Source of the DNA: a virus
Length of the DNA stretch: 29,778 nt
Direction: 5' to 3' (one strand)
Virus record (IMG/VR): IMGVR_UViG_3300032288_002424
Span: 1 to 29,778 of that record
The notes below the pieces were generated by a model. That model was not told the DNA's origin. It saw nothing but the letters and a program-made list of their open reading frames with translations, and did no database searches. Below, in pieces: positions 7,129 to 12,836 of the stretch (its first letter is position 1; every line of letters starts with the position of its first letter). The position numbers and the translations under genes are program-made.

Positions 7129-7951
7129 TTTTTAGTTGTGCTATTCTTCGTTGTTGATCGGCTGTGAGATTTCTGGGTACCAATACTTTAATCTTTATTA
7201 AGAGATTTCCTTTCATTCTGCTTCTCATATTAGGCAGACCTTCTCCTCGACAACTTAAAACGGTTTCTGGTTGTGTACCTGGAGGAACAGTAATGTCAAT
7301 GTCTCTTCCTCCTAGCGTTTGTATTGAAATCGAACTACCTAACAATGCTTCCCATACAGAAATATTTTTTTCATAGATAATTGAATCACCATCACGCTTA
7401 AACAATGGATGAGGTTTTATAAAAATATTAACAATAAGATCGCCGGCAGGTATTCCTGGGATCGAATCATCGCCCATACCCTCATATCGAATTTGTTGTC
7501 CATGATCTATACCTGGCGGAACCCTAATGTTGATCATTTTATTTCTTCCGCCCGGAACTCCTACTTCGGCATCAATGTCTTTGCCGTTCAACACATCTTC
7601 TAAGGATATTTCAACATTGATATTGAGACTCTTATTTCTTCTCATAGCTCGTTGATTAAATCCAAATCCAAAGTTACTAAAGATGTCATTGAAGTTGCCA
7701 TGATTAAAATGGAATTCAAATGGGTTTCCTCCCTGCTGATGTCCGGGTCTTCCGTTTGGATCCATTCCCATATCAATCATTTGCTTTTTCTGTGGGTCGG
7801 TAAGGAATTCGTAAGCCTGAGAAATTTCCTTAAATTTCTTTTCATCACCGCCTCTGTCAGGATGATGCTTCATCGCCATTGAGCGATAGGCTTTTTTAAT
7901 TTCGGCTTCTGATGCGCCTCGTTGTAATCCTAGTGTAGAGTAATAATCCAT
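7118..7951 (-). CDS. DnaJ/CbpA-like J-domain co-chaperone
   Basis: A 277-aa class II J-protein. The J-domain (1-60) opens with DYYSTLGLQRGASEAEIKKA and has the essential HPD at 30-32, which stimulates DnaK ATPase. A Gly/Phe-rich linker follows (about 70-100, with HQQGGNPFEFHFNHG and SNFGFGFN). Then come C-terminal substrate-binding domains (RVPPGIDHGQQIRYEGMGD, then DITVPPGTQPETVLSCRGEGLP). The CxxCxGxG zinc fingers of true DnaJ are missing, so CbpA is the nearest model. It should work with host DnaK; no phage dnaK is seen here. The J-domain begins at residue 2, so the ATG at 7951 is secure. It has no ribosome binding site and lies six bases after a perfect TATAAT. Confidence 0.93.
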   Translation of the reverse strand: MDYYSTLGLQRGASEAEIKKAYRSMAMKHHPDRGGDEKKFKEISQAYEFLTDPQKKQMIDMGMDPNGRPGHQQGGNPFEFHFNHGNFNDIFSNFGFGFNQRAMRRNKSLNINVEISLEDVLNGKDIDAEVGVPGGRNKMINIRVPPGIDHGQQIRYEGMGDDSIPGIPAGDLIVNIFIKPHPLFKRDGDSIIYEKNISVWEALLGSSISIQTLGGRDIDITVPPGTQPETVLSCRGEGLPNMRSRMKGNLLIKIKVLVPRNLTADQQRRIAQLKNEF

Positions 7952-7957
7952 AGTACT

Positions 7958-7986
7958 ATTATATGATAAAAAAAGGACTGTGTCAA
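7958..7986 (-). promoter_or_regulatory. Perfect sigma-70 consensus promoter before the dnaJ-like gene
   Basis: On the minus strand TTGACA (7986-7981) and TATAAT (7963-7958) are separated by exactly 17 bp, the full E. coli consensus. The start point should fall at about 7951, which is the A of the dnaJ-like ATG, so the message would be leaderless. The -35 lies in the loop of the terminator hairpin and the spacer contains the terminator T-run. This suggests transcription by unmodified host RNA polymerase, probably early. Confidence 0.8.
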
Positions 7987-7997
7987 GCAGTCCTTTT
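7971..7997 (-). terminator. Rho-independent terminator of the lysis unit
   Basis: A perfect 10-bp stem AAAAGGACTG / CAGTCCTTTT with a 7-base loop. On the minus strand it is followed by an unbroken T run through 7968. It lies 25 bases after the stop of the secreted-protein gene, so it ends the unit that starts near 11970. The plus strand also has a T-rich flank, but no plus-strand gene leads into it. Confidence 0.9.
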
Positions 7998-8021
7998 ATT
8001 TAATTAAAGATTTACTGAGCT

Positions 8022-8243
8022 TTATTTTTTCTTTTCTGGAACTGCTGTGCCTTCGTGTTTTTTATGCTTTTTTACTTCCTTGCAATCTTGCTTTGGTTTT
8101 TTAGTTTTTGGATCAATAACTGGTTTACCATCTTTGCCTTGGACGTCTACGCAGACTTTTTTAGTTTCTGCTTTTTTATCATCGGCAGCAAATGCTGGAA
8201 CAGCAAATGCAGCTACGATCATCAGTGCTAATAATTTTTTCAT
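8022..8243 (-). CDS. Small exported Lys-rich protein, 73 aa
   Basis: From the ATG at 8243 the protein begins with a textbook Sec signal peptide (MKKLLALMIVAAFAVPAFA, cleavage after AFA before ADDKK). The mature part of about 54 residues is very Lys-rich, with only two cysteines flanking a KDGKPVIDPKTKKPKQ segment, which could form one disulfide in the periplasm. AAGGA lies 7 bases before this ATG; the ATG at 8270 is inside the holin gene and would bury the signal peptide. It is the last gene before the terminator, behind the holin. Its role is unknown; a helper of lysis or an envelope-modifying protein is possible from position only. Confidence 0.75.
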   Translation of the reverse strand: MKKLLALMIVAAFAVPAFAADDKKAETKKVCVDVQGKDGKPVIDPKTKKPKQDCKEVKKHKKHEGTAVPEKKK

Positions 8244-8253
8244 AATCATTTCC

Positions 8254-8700
8254 TTATAATGGTTCGTCAATCTGTGGTGCTGGCATTGGTTTGCCAGTAG
8301 ATGAAGTTACTACTGCTGGTTTAGCCGCAGGTACTGCTATCGGTGCTAGTGGAGGAGTATAGCTTGGTGCTGGTGGAGGAGTATATGCCGGAACAGCAGC
8401 TGGTACTTGAGCCCCACCATTGTTAGCCCCACCTAATTTTTCCTGTGTACGACCAAATGCCGCAATACCTAATACAGCACCCATCGCAATGTGGAATAGT
8501 CCAGCACCTTGCAGTGTTAATGGACTCCATTGTGTAATTGGAGAGTGCGTAAGGGTTTGTAATAAACTCCATAAGACTGGGAATATAACCATGTCCATCA
8601 TACAGACTACCATATACATCCAGCCCATCATTGGACGCCATTTGCTGTTCATCCAATCTTCTTTCTTTTGTTCACTTGCGCTCTTAACTTCTTCTGTCAT
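8254..8700 (-). CDS. Holin of the 3-TM (GTA holin-like) family
   Basis: A 148-aa membrane protein. After a charged N-terminus come WRPMMGWMYMVVCMMDMVIF (about 21-40), PVLWSLLQ, and the QWSPLTLQGAGLFHIAMGAV (57-76) block ending IAAFGRTQEK. The WRP...GW and QW.PLTL..GGLF..MGA pattern is that of the three-TM holin family first named from gene-transfer agents (PF11351). Such proteins form inner-membrane lesions that release the endolysin. The C-terminal 60 residues are a Pro/Ala-rich tail (YTPPPAPSYTPPLAPI) predicted to be disordered. AAGGAGCGG gives a strong ribosome binding site. The endolysin and spanins lie just upstream in the same unit. Confidence 0.8.
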   Translation of the reverse strand: MTEEVKSASEQKKEDWMNSKWRPMMGWMYMVVCMMDMVIFPVLWSLLQTLTHSPITQWSPLTLQGAGLFHIAMGAVLGIAAFGRTQEKLGGANNGGAQVPAAVPAYTPPPAPSYTPPLAPIAVPAAKPAVVTSSTGKPMPAPQIDEPL

Positions 8701-8718
8701 TCTCCGCTCCTTGTTTAA

Positions 8719-8781
8719 TTATTTCTTTGGGTGTTTGCCACCACAAACTGGACAACCTTCTTCGGTATTAGTTAAAACCAT
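8719..8781 (-). CDS. Candidate 20-aa CxxC mini-protein
   Basis: Between the DUF4337-like gene and the holin, an ATG at 8781 opens a 20-codon frame reading MVLTNTEEGCPVCGGKHPKK followed by TAA. It has an excellent ribosome binding site (AAGGAG, 7-base spacing) that lies inside the end of the upstream gene. The CPVCGGKH part is half of a zinc-ribbon-like site (CxxC plus His). The start overlaps the upstream stop region by ten bases. The good ribosome binding site and the fact that it fills the gap support a real gene, but it is very short and no homology can be checked. Confidence 0.5.
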   Translation of the reverse strand: MVLTNTEEGCPVCGGKHPKK

Positions 8782-9335
8782 AATAATACTCCTTGTAGAC
8801 TTAATAGTATCCCGGCTCCGGCCACTACAAAGCTACCCCAGAACATTGCCATACTGACGGCAAGAATACTTGCTGACAGTACAACAATAGCCAACTGATA
8901 AGCAGTTGATGCATAACCGATCCATGGGCTAGATTTCTTAGCGATTTCACGTTCGTGTTCCATGGCTCGTGCCTTTTCAGCAATCTCTTTCTTCTCAGAA
9001 TCCATGCGTTCTTTCTCTGCCATGAACTCTGCACGTAGTTTCGGATCATTAGTAGTCTTGGCTGCGATTTCGTAACTAACACCACGACCTGCTTTGGCCT
9101 GATATTGTGCCCATGTATTGTTAGCACCTAGTGTGTTGTTTAATACTGTGCTAGATAATTTGCCGCCGTACCATGCATTAACCGCTAGTAACAAAGCAAA
9201 TACAGAAATAACCATACCTGCTTTGTCTTTTAATTTTGCTTCACGCTCTGAACGTGAGCCAACTGGTGGTTTTGGTGCGTCCGGATCCTTTGGTTGTTTG
9301 TTTACTAAATTTAATACGCTGTCAATTAGTGCCAT
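8772..9335 (-). CDS. DUF4337-like inner-membrane protein, 187 aa
   Basis: After a charged N-terminus with KPPVGSRSEREAKLKDK there is a membrane segment (about 40-55, GMVISVFALLLAVNAWYGG). Then follows NNTWAQYQAKAGRGVSYEIA, which matches the family core that I know as DUF4337 (N..W..YQAK..K). A long charged helix (about 100-135) is followed by two C-terminal membrane segments (about 140-187). The function of DUF4337 is unknown. It sits between the spanin genes and the holin, so it may be a second holin, an antiholin or a pinholin-type regulator; that is inference from position. AAGGAG precedes the ATG. Confidence 0.7.
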   Translation of the reverse strand: MALIDSVLNLVNKQPKDPDAPKPPVGSRSEREAKLKDKAGMVISVFALLLAVNAWYGGKLSSTVLNNTLGANNTWAQYQAKAGRGVSYEIAAKTTNDPKLRAEFMAEKERMDSEKKEIAEKARAMEHEREIAKKSSPWIGYASTAYQLAIVVLSASILAVSMAMFWGSFVVAGAGILLSLQGVLLWF

Positions 9336-9351
9336 TACTTCGCTCCTTTGT

Positions 9352-9621
9352 TTATTTTACACTATCGAAAATTTCTTTTTGTTCTTTGTGCCATTGTATC
9401 CATGCATCAACTTTAACACGGCATTCGTAATAGGTTGAATAGTTTACAACTACTACATCGAGTAGTTTACTTAATTCTTTAGTTTCCTTGGCAGCTTCCT
9501 GTAATTCTGGACAGGCTTTTGCAATTTCAGGAGGAACATCTGGGAATGTACGTTTTACAGGAACAGTCTCTAGGCATCCTGTTAATAACAAAGCTGGAAT
9601 CAATATCAATAAAGATTTCAT
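9352..9621 (-). CDS. Outer-membrane spanin lipoprotein (Rz1-like)
   Basis: An 89-aa lipoprotein. The signal MKSLLILIPALLLTGC ends in a lipobox (LLTGC) with the lipidated Cys at 16. Residue +2 is Leu, not Asp, so sorting to the outer membrane is expected. The mature protein has a Pro-containing segment VPVKRTFPDVPPE and a helix ending DAWIQWHKEQKEIF. With the i-spanin gene, whose end it overlaps by four bases (ATGA), it should span the periplasm and fuse inner and outer membrane in the last step of lysis. Similar C...FPDVPP lipoproteins occur in many T4-like marine phages. Confidence 0.8.
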   Translation of the reverse strand: MKSLLILIPALLLTGCLETVPVKRTFPDVPPEIAKACPELQEAAKETKELSKLLDVVVVNYSTYYECRVKVDAWIQWHKEQKEIFDSVK

Positions 9622-10085
9622 TTGCCATCTCCAGGTTTGCGATTTTTAGCAGCATCGTTGTGAATATCAACAGCTTCTGGCGCAACTTTACATTCTTTAT
9701 CAATTAGTTTTTCTACTTCTTTGATTCTTTCTTGTATGACATATTGTGTATCTCTAACAACCTTAACTTTGTCTACATACACTTTCTGAATAACTGTATT
9801 TGTTTTAGCAGACTTAGCTTCAGCTTCAGCAACTTTCTTTTCCATCTCAGCAACACGCTCACGCCAAACCATCTCAGTAGAATATCCGCCTTTAAAAAAT
9901 AATCCACCCGCTAATAAAAGAACTCCTAATATTTGTATAGGTAGTTTGTAAGCGTTTACAAAAGGAATGAATTTGATAAAGAACCCAGCTATAGTTGCTA
10001 CGAGTCCTACCAAAAGAACAGTATCGATGACCCAAATGATAAGACTATCTGGAATTAAACTGAATATCCAGCCTAGCTGCCACAT
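9618..10085 (-). CDS. Probable inner-membrane spanin (Rz-like)
   Basis: A 155-aa protein with two N-terminal hydrophobic segments (about 11-40 and 48-66, the second ending LLLAGGLFFKGGY). These are followed by a long charged coiled coil (about 73-135; WRERVAEMEKKVAEAEAKSA, then VIQERIKEVEKLIDKE) that would extend into the periplasm. A polar tail ends NRKPGDGK. This topology and the following lipoprotein gene identify it as the i-spanin. Two hydrophobic segments instead of one is slightly unusual for Rz. The ATG is one base after the endolysin stop. Confidence 0.7.
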   Translation of the reverse strand: MWQLGWIFSLIPDSLIIWVIDTVLLVGLVATIAGFFIKFIPFVNAYKLPIQILGVLLLAGGLFFKGGYSTEMVWRERVAEMEKKVAEAEAKSAKTNTVIQKVYVDKVKVVRDTQYVIQERIKEVEKLIDKECKVAPEAVDIHNDAAKNRKPGDGK

Positions 10086-10086
10086 G

Positions 10087-10704
10087 TTACACTCCTAGCA
10101 CATGCTTGGCATGTTCATAGTGTTTTTTACGATCTTCAAGACCAATGGTGCCGCCGTTGATACGTTTAGTCATTGTTAGGATATCGTCTTTATCTGCTAG
10201 TGAATTTAAATTGTTGGTCTCCCAGAACCAGCAAGCACTTTGCACAGCGCCTTCAAATGTCTGTAGGTATTCTGCACATTCTTCAACAGGAATGTCTAGA
10301 CTTCCGGCAAAAAATGTATAATTGTTTTTACCAGTTAATTGAATAAGACCACGTCCGCAATAACGGAATCCGTCGCCTGTTTCCTCTGGGCCGTTGCCCA
10401 TACGCCCACCATAAATTTTGTTGGCAATTTTTTCTTGCTGGTGTGCATATTCTCTTGCTAGATCTAATGTAGGAAAGTATTTTGGAAATACTTTAACTAG
10501 ACTCTCTGCTTTATAATTTAGGTTTTCTTTTAATGCACGGAAACCGCCGCTTTCGTGAGCGCATTGTGCTAGGAAAGCAGCGATACGCTGAGGAGTATTA
10601 ATTTCGTATTCTGGAAGAATTTCATTCAATGCATCTAGCCAGTGATCCAAATACGGATTACCTGGAATAATTTGTGCTAATTGATCTTTAGTTATTAATG
10701 ACAT
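10087..10704 (-). CDS. Endolysin, glycoside hydrolase family 19
   Basis: A 205-aa chitinase-class GH19 domain with no signal peptide, as expected for a holin-released endolysin. The catalytic block AFLAQCAHESGGFRALKENL gives E51 (general acid) and E60 (general base). It is followed by the YGGRMGNGPEETGDGFRYCG and GRGLIQLTGKNNY substrate-cleft motifs, and SACWFWETNNLNSLAD. It should cut the glycan strands of peptidoglycan. There is no separate cell-wall binding domain. The gene is the first of the lysis genes, followed by the spanins, and its start overlaps the preceding stop (TAATG). Confidence 0.93.
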   Translation of the reverse strand: MSLITKDQLAQIIPGNPYLDHWLDALNEILPEYEINTPQRIAAFLAQCAHESGGFRALKENLNYKAESLVKVFPKYFPTLDLAREYAHQQEKIANKIYGGRMGNGPEETGDGFRYCGRGLIQLTGKNNYTFFAGSLDIPVEECAEYLQTFEGAVQSACWFWETNNLNSLADKDDILTMTKRINGGTIGLEDRKKHYEHAKHVLGV

Positions 10705-11459
10705 TAATCTATCCTTTGCAGTAACATAGCTTGACCGTTATTGTCAAACATAAAATTTTCACCTACTTTGTTAATGTTGTAGTTTCCTAAAACTTTGGTA
10801 AGCCAGAAAATCTCACTCATGGCGTCTTGATCCATAGAAATTGTATCGGTGATACCTTCAAGTATTGAATCTGTATCAGATTCTTTAACCATGCGCAGTT
10901 GAATCTTTTTATCGAACGGTTTGTGAATGGTAATTACATCTCCCGCTAATGTTAGATCATCCATTAAAGTCTTATTGAAGAATTTTTTAATTCCTTCAGT
11001 TTTAAATCTATTCATTAACCCGTCGTAGTCTTTGGCTGATGCAGGAATCACTGTGCGTAAAGTATCTTCAGTTACTTCATGAACTGCACTGTCTTTGTGA
11101 TATTTAAATTTCCAATCATCGATGCCTGTGAGCTTTTTTACACCGTACATGATTTCTTTGATATTTTCAGCAAGTCTAGGGCTTCTTTCAATTTCAACAA
11201 ATACGCTGTACTCACCTTTGTCATTTTCACCCGATGACACATCAGAATCTAGAACAAAACTATATCCCTTCTCGATAAATTCCATTAGGTCTCTTGCAGG
11301 ATCTCTGTCTTTTACTTGAAAGCTGATAACACATACATCTTGATCCTCGCCCATTTTTGATCTAAATGTATCGACTTCAAAAATTGGATAGACCATAAGT
11401 TCGAGGTCTTCTGGACGAAGTCCTTCGTTAAGCTGCTGGTTGTTCTTCTGGTTGTGCAT
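10704..11459 (-). CDS. T4-like phage conserved-type protein, 251 aa, unknown
   Basis: A soluble acidic protein with a core containing ELMVYPIFEVDTFRSKMGED, then VISFQVKDRDPARDLMEFIE and VLDSDVSSGENDKGEYSVFV. The middle is basic/helical, with a C-terminal domain ending NNGQAMLLQRID. I recall the DVSSGE-containing core from T4-like cyanophage proteins annotated as hypothetical, often encoded next to the following gene type. The ATG at 11459 has AGGAA 8 bases upstream but lies 32 bases inside the preceding gene; the next Met (residue 22) would remove the overlap but lacks better support. Being in the late unit before the endolysin, it may be structural or an assembly factor. Confidence 0.7.
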   Translation of the reverse strand: MHNQKNNQQLNEGLRPEDLELMVYPIFEVDTFRSKMGEDQDVCVISFQVKDRDPARDLMEFIEKGYSFVLDSDVSSGENDKGEYSVFVEIERSPRLAENIKEIMYGVKKLTGIDDWKFKYHKDSAVHEVTEDTLRTVIPASAKDYDGLMNRFKTEGIKKFFNKTLMDDLTLAGDVITIHKPFDKKIQLRMVKESDTDSILEGITDTISMDQDAMSEIFWLTKVLGNYNINKVGENFMFDNNGQAMLLQRID

Positions 11460-11970
11460 TTGCCATTTCCTGTGCTTGTTGATCTGCAGGATCGATGTGT
11501 GAATTAACCCCGCCGTTTAAACTAACAATATCTTCTATTTTATTTCTATCTAATTCTGTGTATCCACGATTAATATCGTACATTAATTTTTTAGGCATTG
11601 CTATTTTAACCATCCATACTTCTTTGTGATCAATTTTGCCTTTTTTTGTACCAGGACGAATGTCTTCTGGTTTTTTAATTTTTCTTACTTCGGATATACT
11701 GGTTTCTGCAAATTTTACTTCACAGCCATATTCGAGAAGTCTCTTCCCTCCTACGGGCTCAGGCATTTTGTCTTTAGGCCACATAAATGTACATTCTACA
11801 AAATAGCGTGTTTCTTTAGGCCCTTCGACTAATTCGCCATCGATCCAGTTGTCGTAAACATAGGTATCTAGTTCATCTATCACACGCTCAAAATCCTTAA
11901 GCATTTTTAAGCTGTTATTAGAACCGTAAAGCTGTTCTATGTTGTTTATGATGTCTTTTACGTTAGCCAT
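11428..11970 (-). CDS. T4-like phage conserved-type protein, 180 aa, unknown
   Basis: The protein contains KMLKDFERVIDELDTYVYDN, then WIDGELVEGPKETRYFVECT and FMWPKDKMPEPVGGKRLLEY. A pattern of FERVIDELD.Y....W.DGELV.GP..xRY and MPxPxGG.RLxxxGC recurs in T4-like marine phages with no assigned function. The C-terminus is Gln/Ala/Pro-rich and probably flexible. It is the first gene of the late unit: a GATAAATA octamer lies 16 bases before the ATG, with AGGAGA as ribosome binding site in a short leader. That arrangement argues for late expression and hence a virion or assembly role. Confidence 0.75.
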   Translation of the reverse strand: MANVKDIINNIEQLYGSNNSLKMLKDFERVIDELDTYVYDNWIDGELVEGPKETRYFVECTFMWPKDKMPEPVGGKRLLEYGCEVKFAETSISEVRKIKKPEDIRPGTKKGKIDHKEVWMVKIAMPKKLMYDINRGYTELDRNKIEDIVSLNGGVNSHIDPADQQAQEMANAQPEEQPAA

Positions 11971-11985
11971 GATGTCTCCTAATTG

Positions 11986-11993
11986 TATTTATC
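11986..11993 (-). promoter_or_regulatory. Late promoter (GATAAATA) of the lysis unit
   Basis: The octamer GATAAATA is followed by CAATTAGGAGACATC and the ATG at 11970. An RNA starting about six bases after the octamer would have a leader of about 10 bases containing AGGAGA. This is the best placed late-promoter candidate in the window, in the divergent gap before phoH. Confidence 0.65.
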
Positions 11994-12014
11994 AGTCAAA
12001 ACTTAAACGTAACT

Positions 12015-12020
12015 TATAAT
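12015..12020 (+). promoter_or_regulatory. Candidate -10 (TATAAT) for phoH
   Basis: A perfect TATAAT lies 96 bases before the phoH ATG in the 146-bp divergent gap. No convincing -35 (TTGACA) or MotA box is seen at the right distance, so the promoter class is open. It is the only good -10 on the plus strand of this gap. Confidence 0.35.
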
Positions 12021-12056
12021 ATTCTCCGCAGATCGTTAAATACTTTTGTGTTCGTA

Positions 12057-12084
12057 CACGGACACTACGGTTAAAAGGTCCGTG
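12057..12084 (+). promoter_or_regulatory. Hairpin in the phoH leader
   Basis: CACGGAC and GTCCGTG form a perfect 7-bp stem with a 14-base loop. It lies 12 bases before the purine-rich ribosome binding site of phoH. There is no T run after it, so it is not a simple terminator. It may stabilise the leader or bind a regulator, but this is not shown. Confidence 0.45.
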
Positions 12085-12116
12085 CCTAACACATTAAAAA
12101 GGGGGGCTAACCTTAT

Positions 12117-12836
12117 ATGAAGCGAAAAAGAGCGCAATCCGCATATTTGCAAGAGAATGTAATAAATATCAATCAACGTTTAGAAGAAAAACGCCGCAGA
12201 GTTCAAATATATCCCAAAAATCTAAGTCAAGAAACCTACTTACTTAAACTTAACGATCCCAAAAAAATGATAATTTTTGCCATAGGGCCCGCGGGCACTG
12301 GTAAAACCATGCTGGCGGTTCAATGGGCTATTGATCAACTCAAATACGGATCCGCTGATAAGATTATTATTACAAGACCAGCAGTTTCAGTTGATGAAGA
12401 ACACGGGTTTTTACCAGGTGACCTGAATCAAAAGATGGAGCCCTGGACTAAGCCGATTATGGATGTTTTTGCAGAAAACTATAATGCTAAAGAAATTACT
12501 AACATGATAACCGAGGGGGTGATTGAAACTAGCCCTTTAGCATATATGAGAGGCAGAACATTTAAGAATGCGGTAATAATTGCAGATGAGATGCAAAATG
12601 CGACACCTAGTCAGATGAAAATGTTGTTGACAAGGTTAGGAACAGGTTCTAAGATGGTTGTAACTGGAGATTTACAACAAGCAGATCGTCCGAGCAACAA
12701 TGGACTATTGGAATTTTTGAAACTGTTTAATGATTTTGAAAATCATCGTTACGTAGATATCTGCCATTTCACAGTTGGCGATATTGAAAGACATGACGCT
12801 GTCAAGGAGGTATTAGCGATTTACGGAGATTCTTGA
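12117..12836 (+). CDS. phoH: PhoH-like P-loop ATPase
   Basis: A 239-aa PhoH-family protein and the only plus-strand gene. Walker A is GPAGTGKT at 57-64, followed by ITRPAVSVDEEHGFLPGDLN, the PLAYMRGRTF strand and Walker B IIADEMQNATPSQMKM from 154. The sensor region TGDLQQADRP follows. PhoH is very common in marine phages; it is an ATPase related to helicase domains, probably acting on RNA, and its phage role is unsettled. The N-terminus is Lys/Arg-rich (MKRKRAQSAY). An unusual purine tract AAAAAGGGGGG precedes the ATG by 10-12 bases. It is convergent with the 82-aa gene, whose end it overlaps by 16 bases. Confidence 0.93.
   Translation: MKRKRAQSAYLQENVININQRLEEKRRRVQIYPKNLSQETYLLKLNDPKKMIIFAIGPAGTGKTMLAVQWAIDQLKYGSADKIIITRPAVSVDEEHGFLPGDLNQKMEPWTKPIMDVFAENYNAKEITNMITEGVIETSPLAYMRGRTFKNAVIIADEMQNATPSQMKMLLTRLGTGSKMVVTGDLQQADRPSNNGLLEFLKLFNDFENHRYVDICHFTVGDIERHDAVKEVLAIYGDS

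Noticed and set aside
7118-7951. True DnaJ (class I)
   Set aside because: The four CxxCxGxG zinc-finger repeats are absent; the protein has J, Gly/Phe and C-terminal domains only.
8244-8270. Upstream ATG (8270) for the secreted protein
   Set aside because: It would place nine residues before the signal peptide and start inside the holin gene. AAGGA is correctly spaced for the ATG at 8243.
8423-8656. 77-aa minus-strand frame inside the holin gene
   Set aside because: Out-of-frame shadow of the holin. The holin frame has the family motifs and a strong ribosome binding site.
8420-8857. 145-aa open frame on the plus strand
   Set aside because: It is antisense to the holin, the CxxC mini-gene and the end of the DUF4337-like gene, all with good ribosome binding sites and domain features. 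Its own translation has no recognisable pattern.
8825-9127. 100-aa minus-strand frame inside the DUF4337-like gene
   Set aside because: Out-of-frame shadow; the main frame shows family motif and membrane segments.
11971-12116. tRNA or riboswitch in the divergent gap before phoH
   Set aside because: Apart from one 7-bp hairpin no cloverleaf or multi-stem fold could be found by eye.
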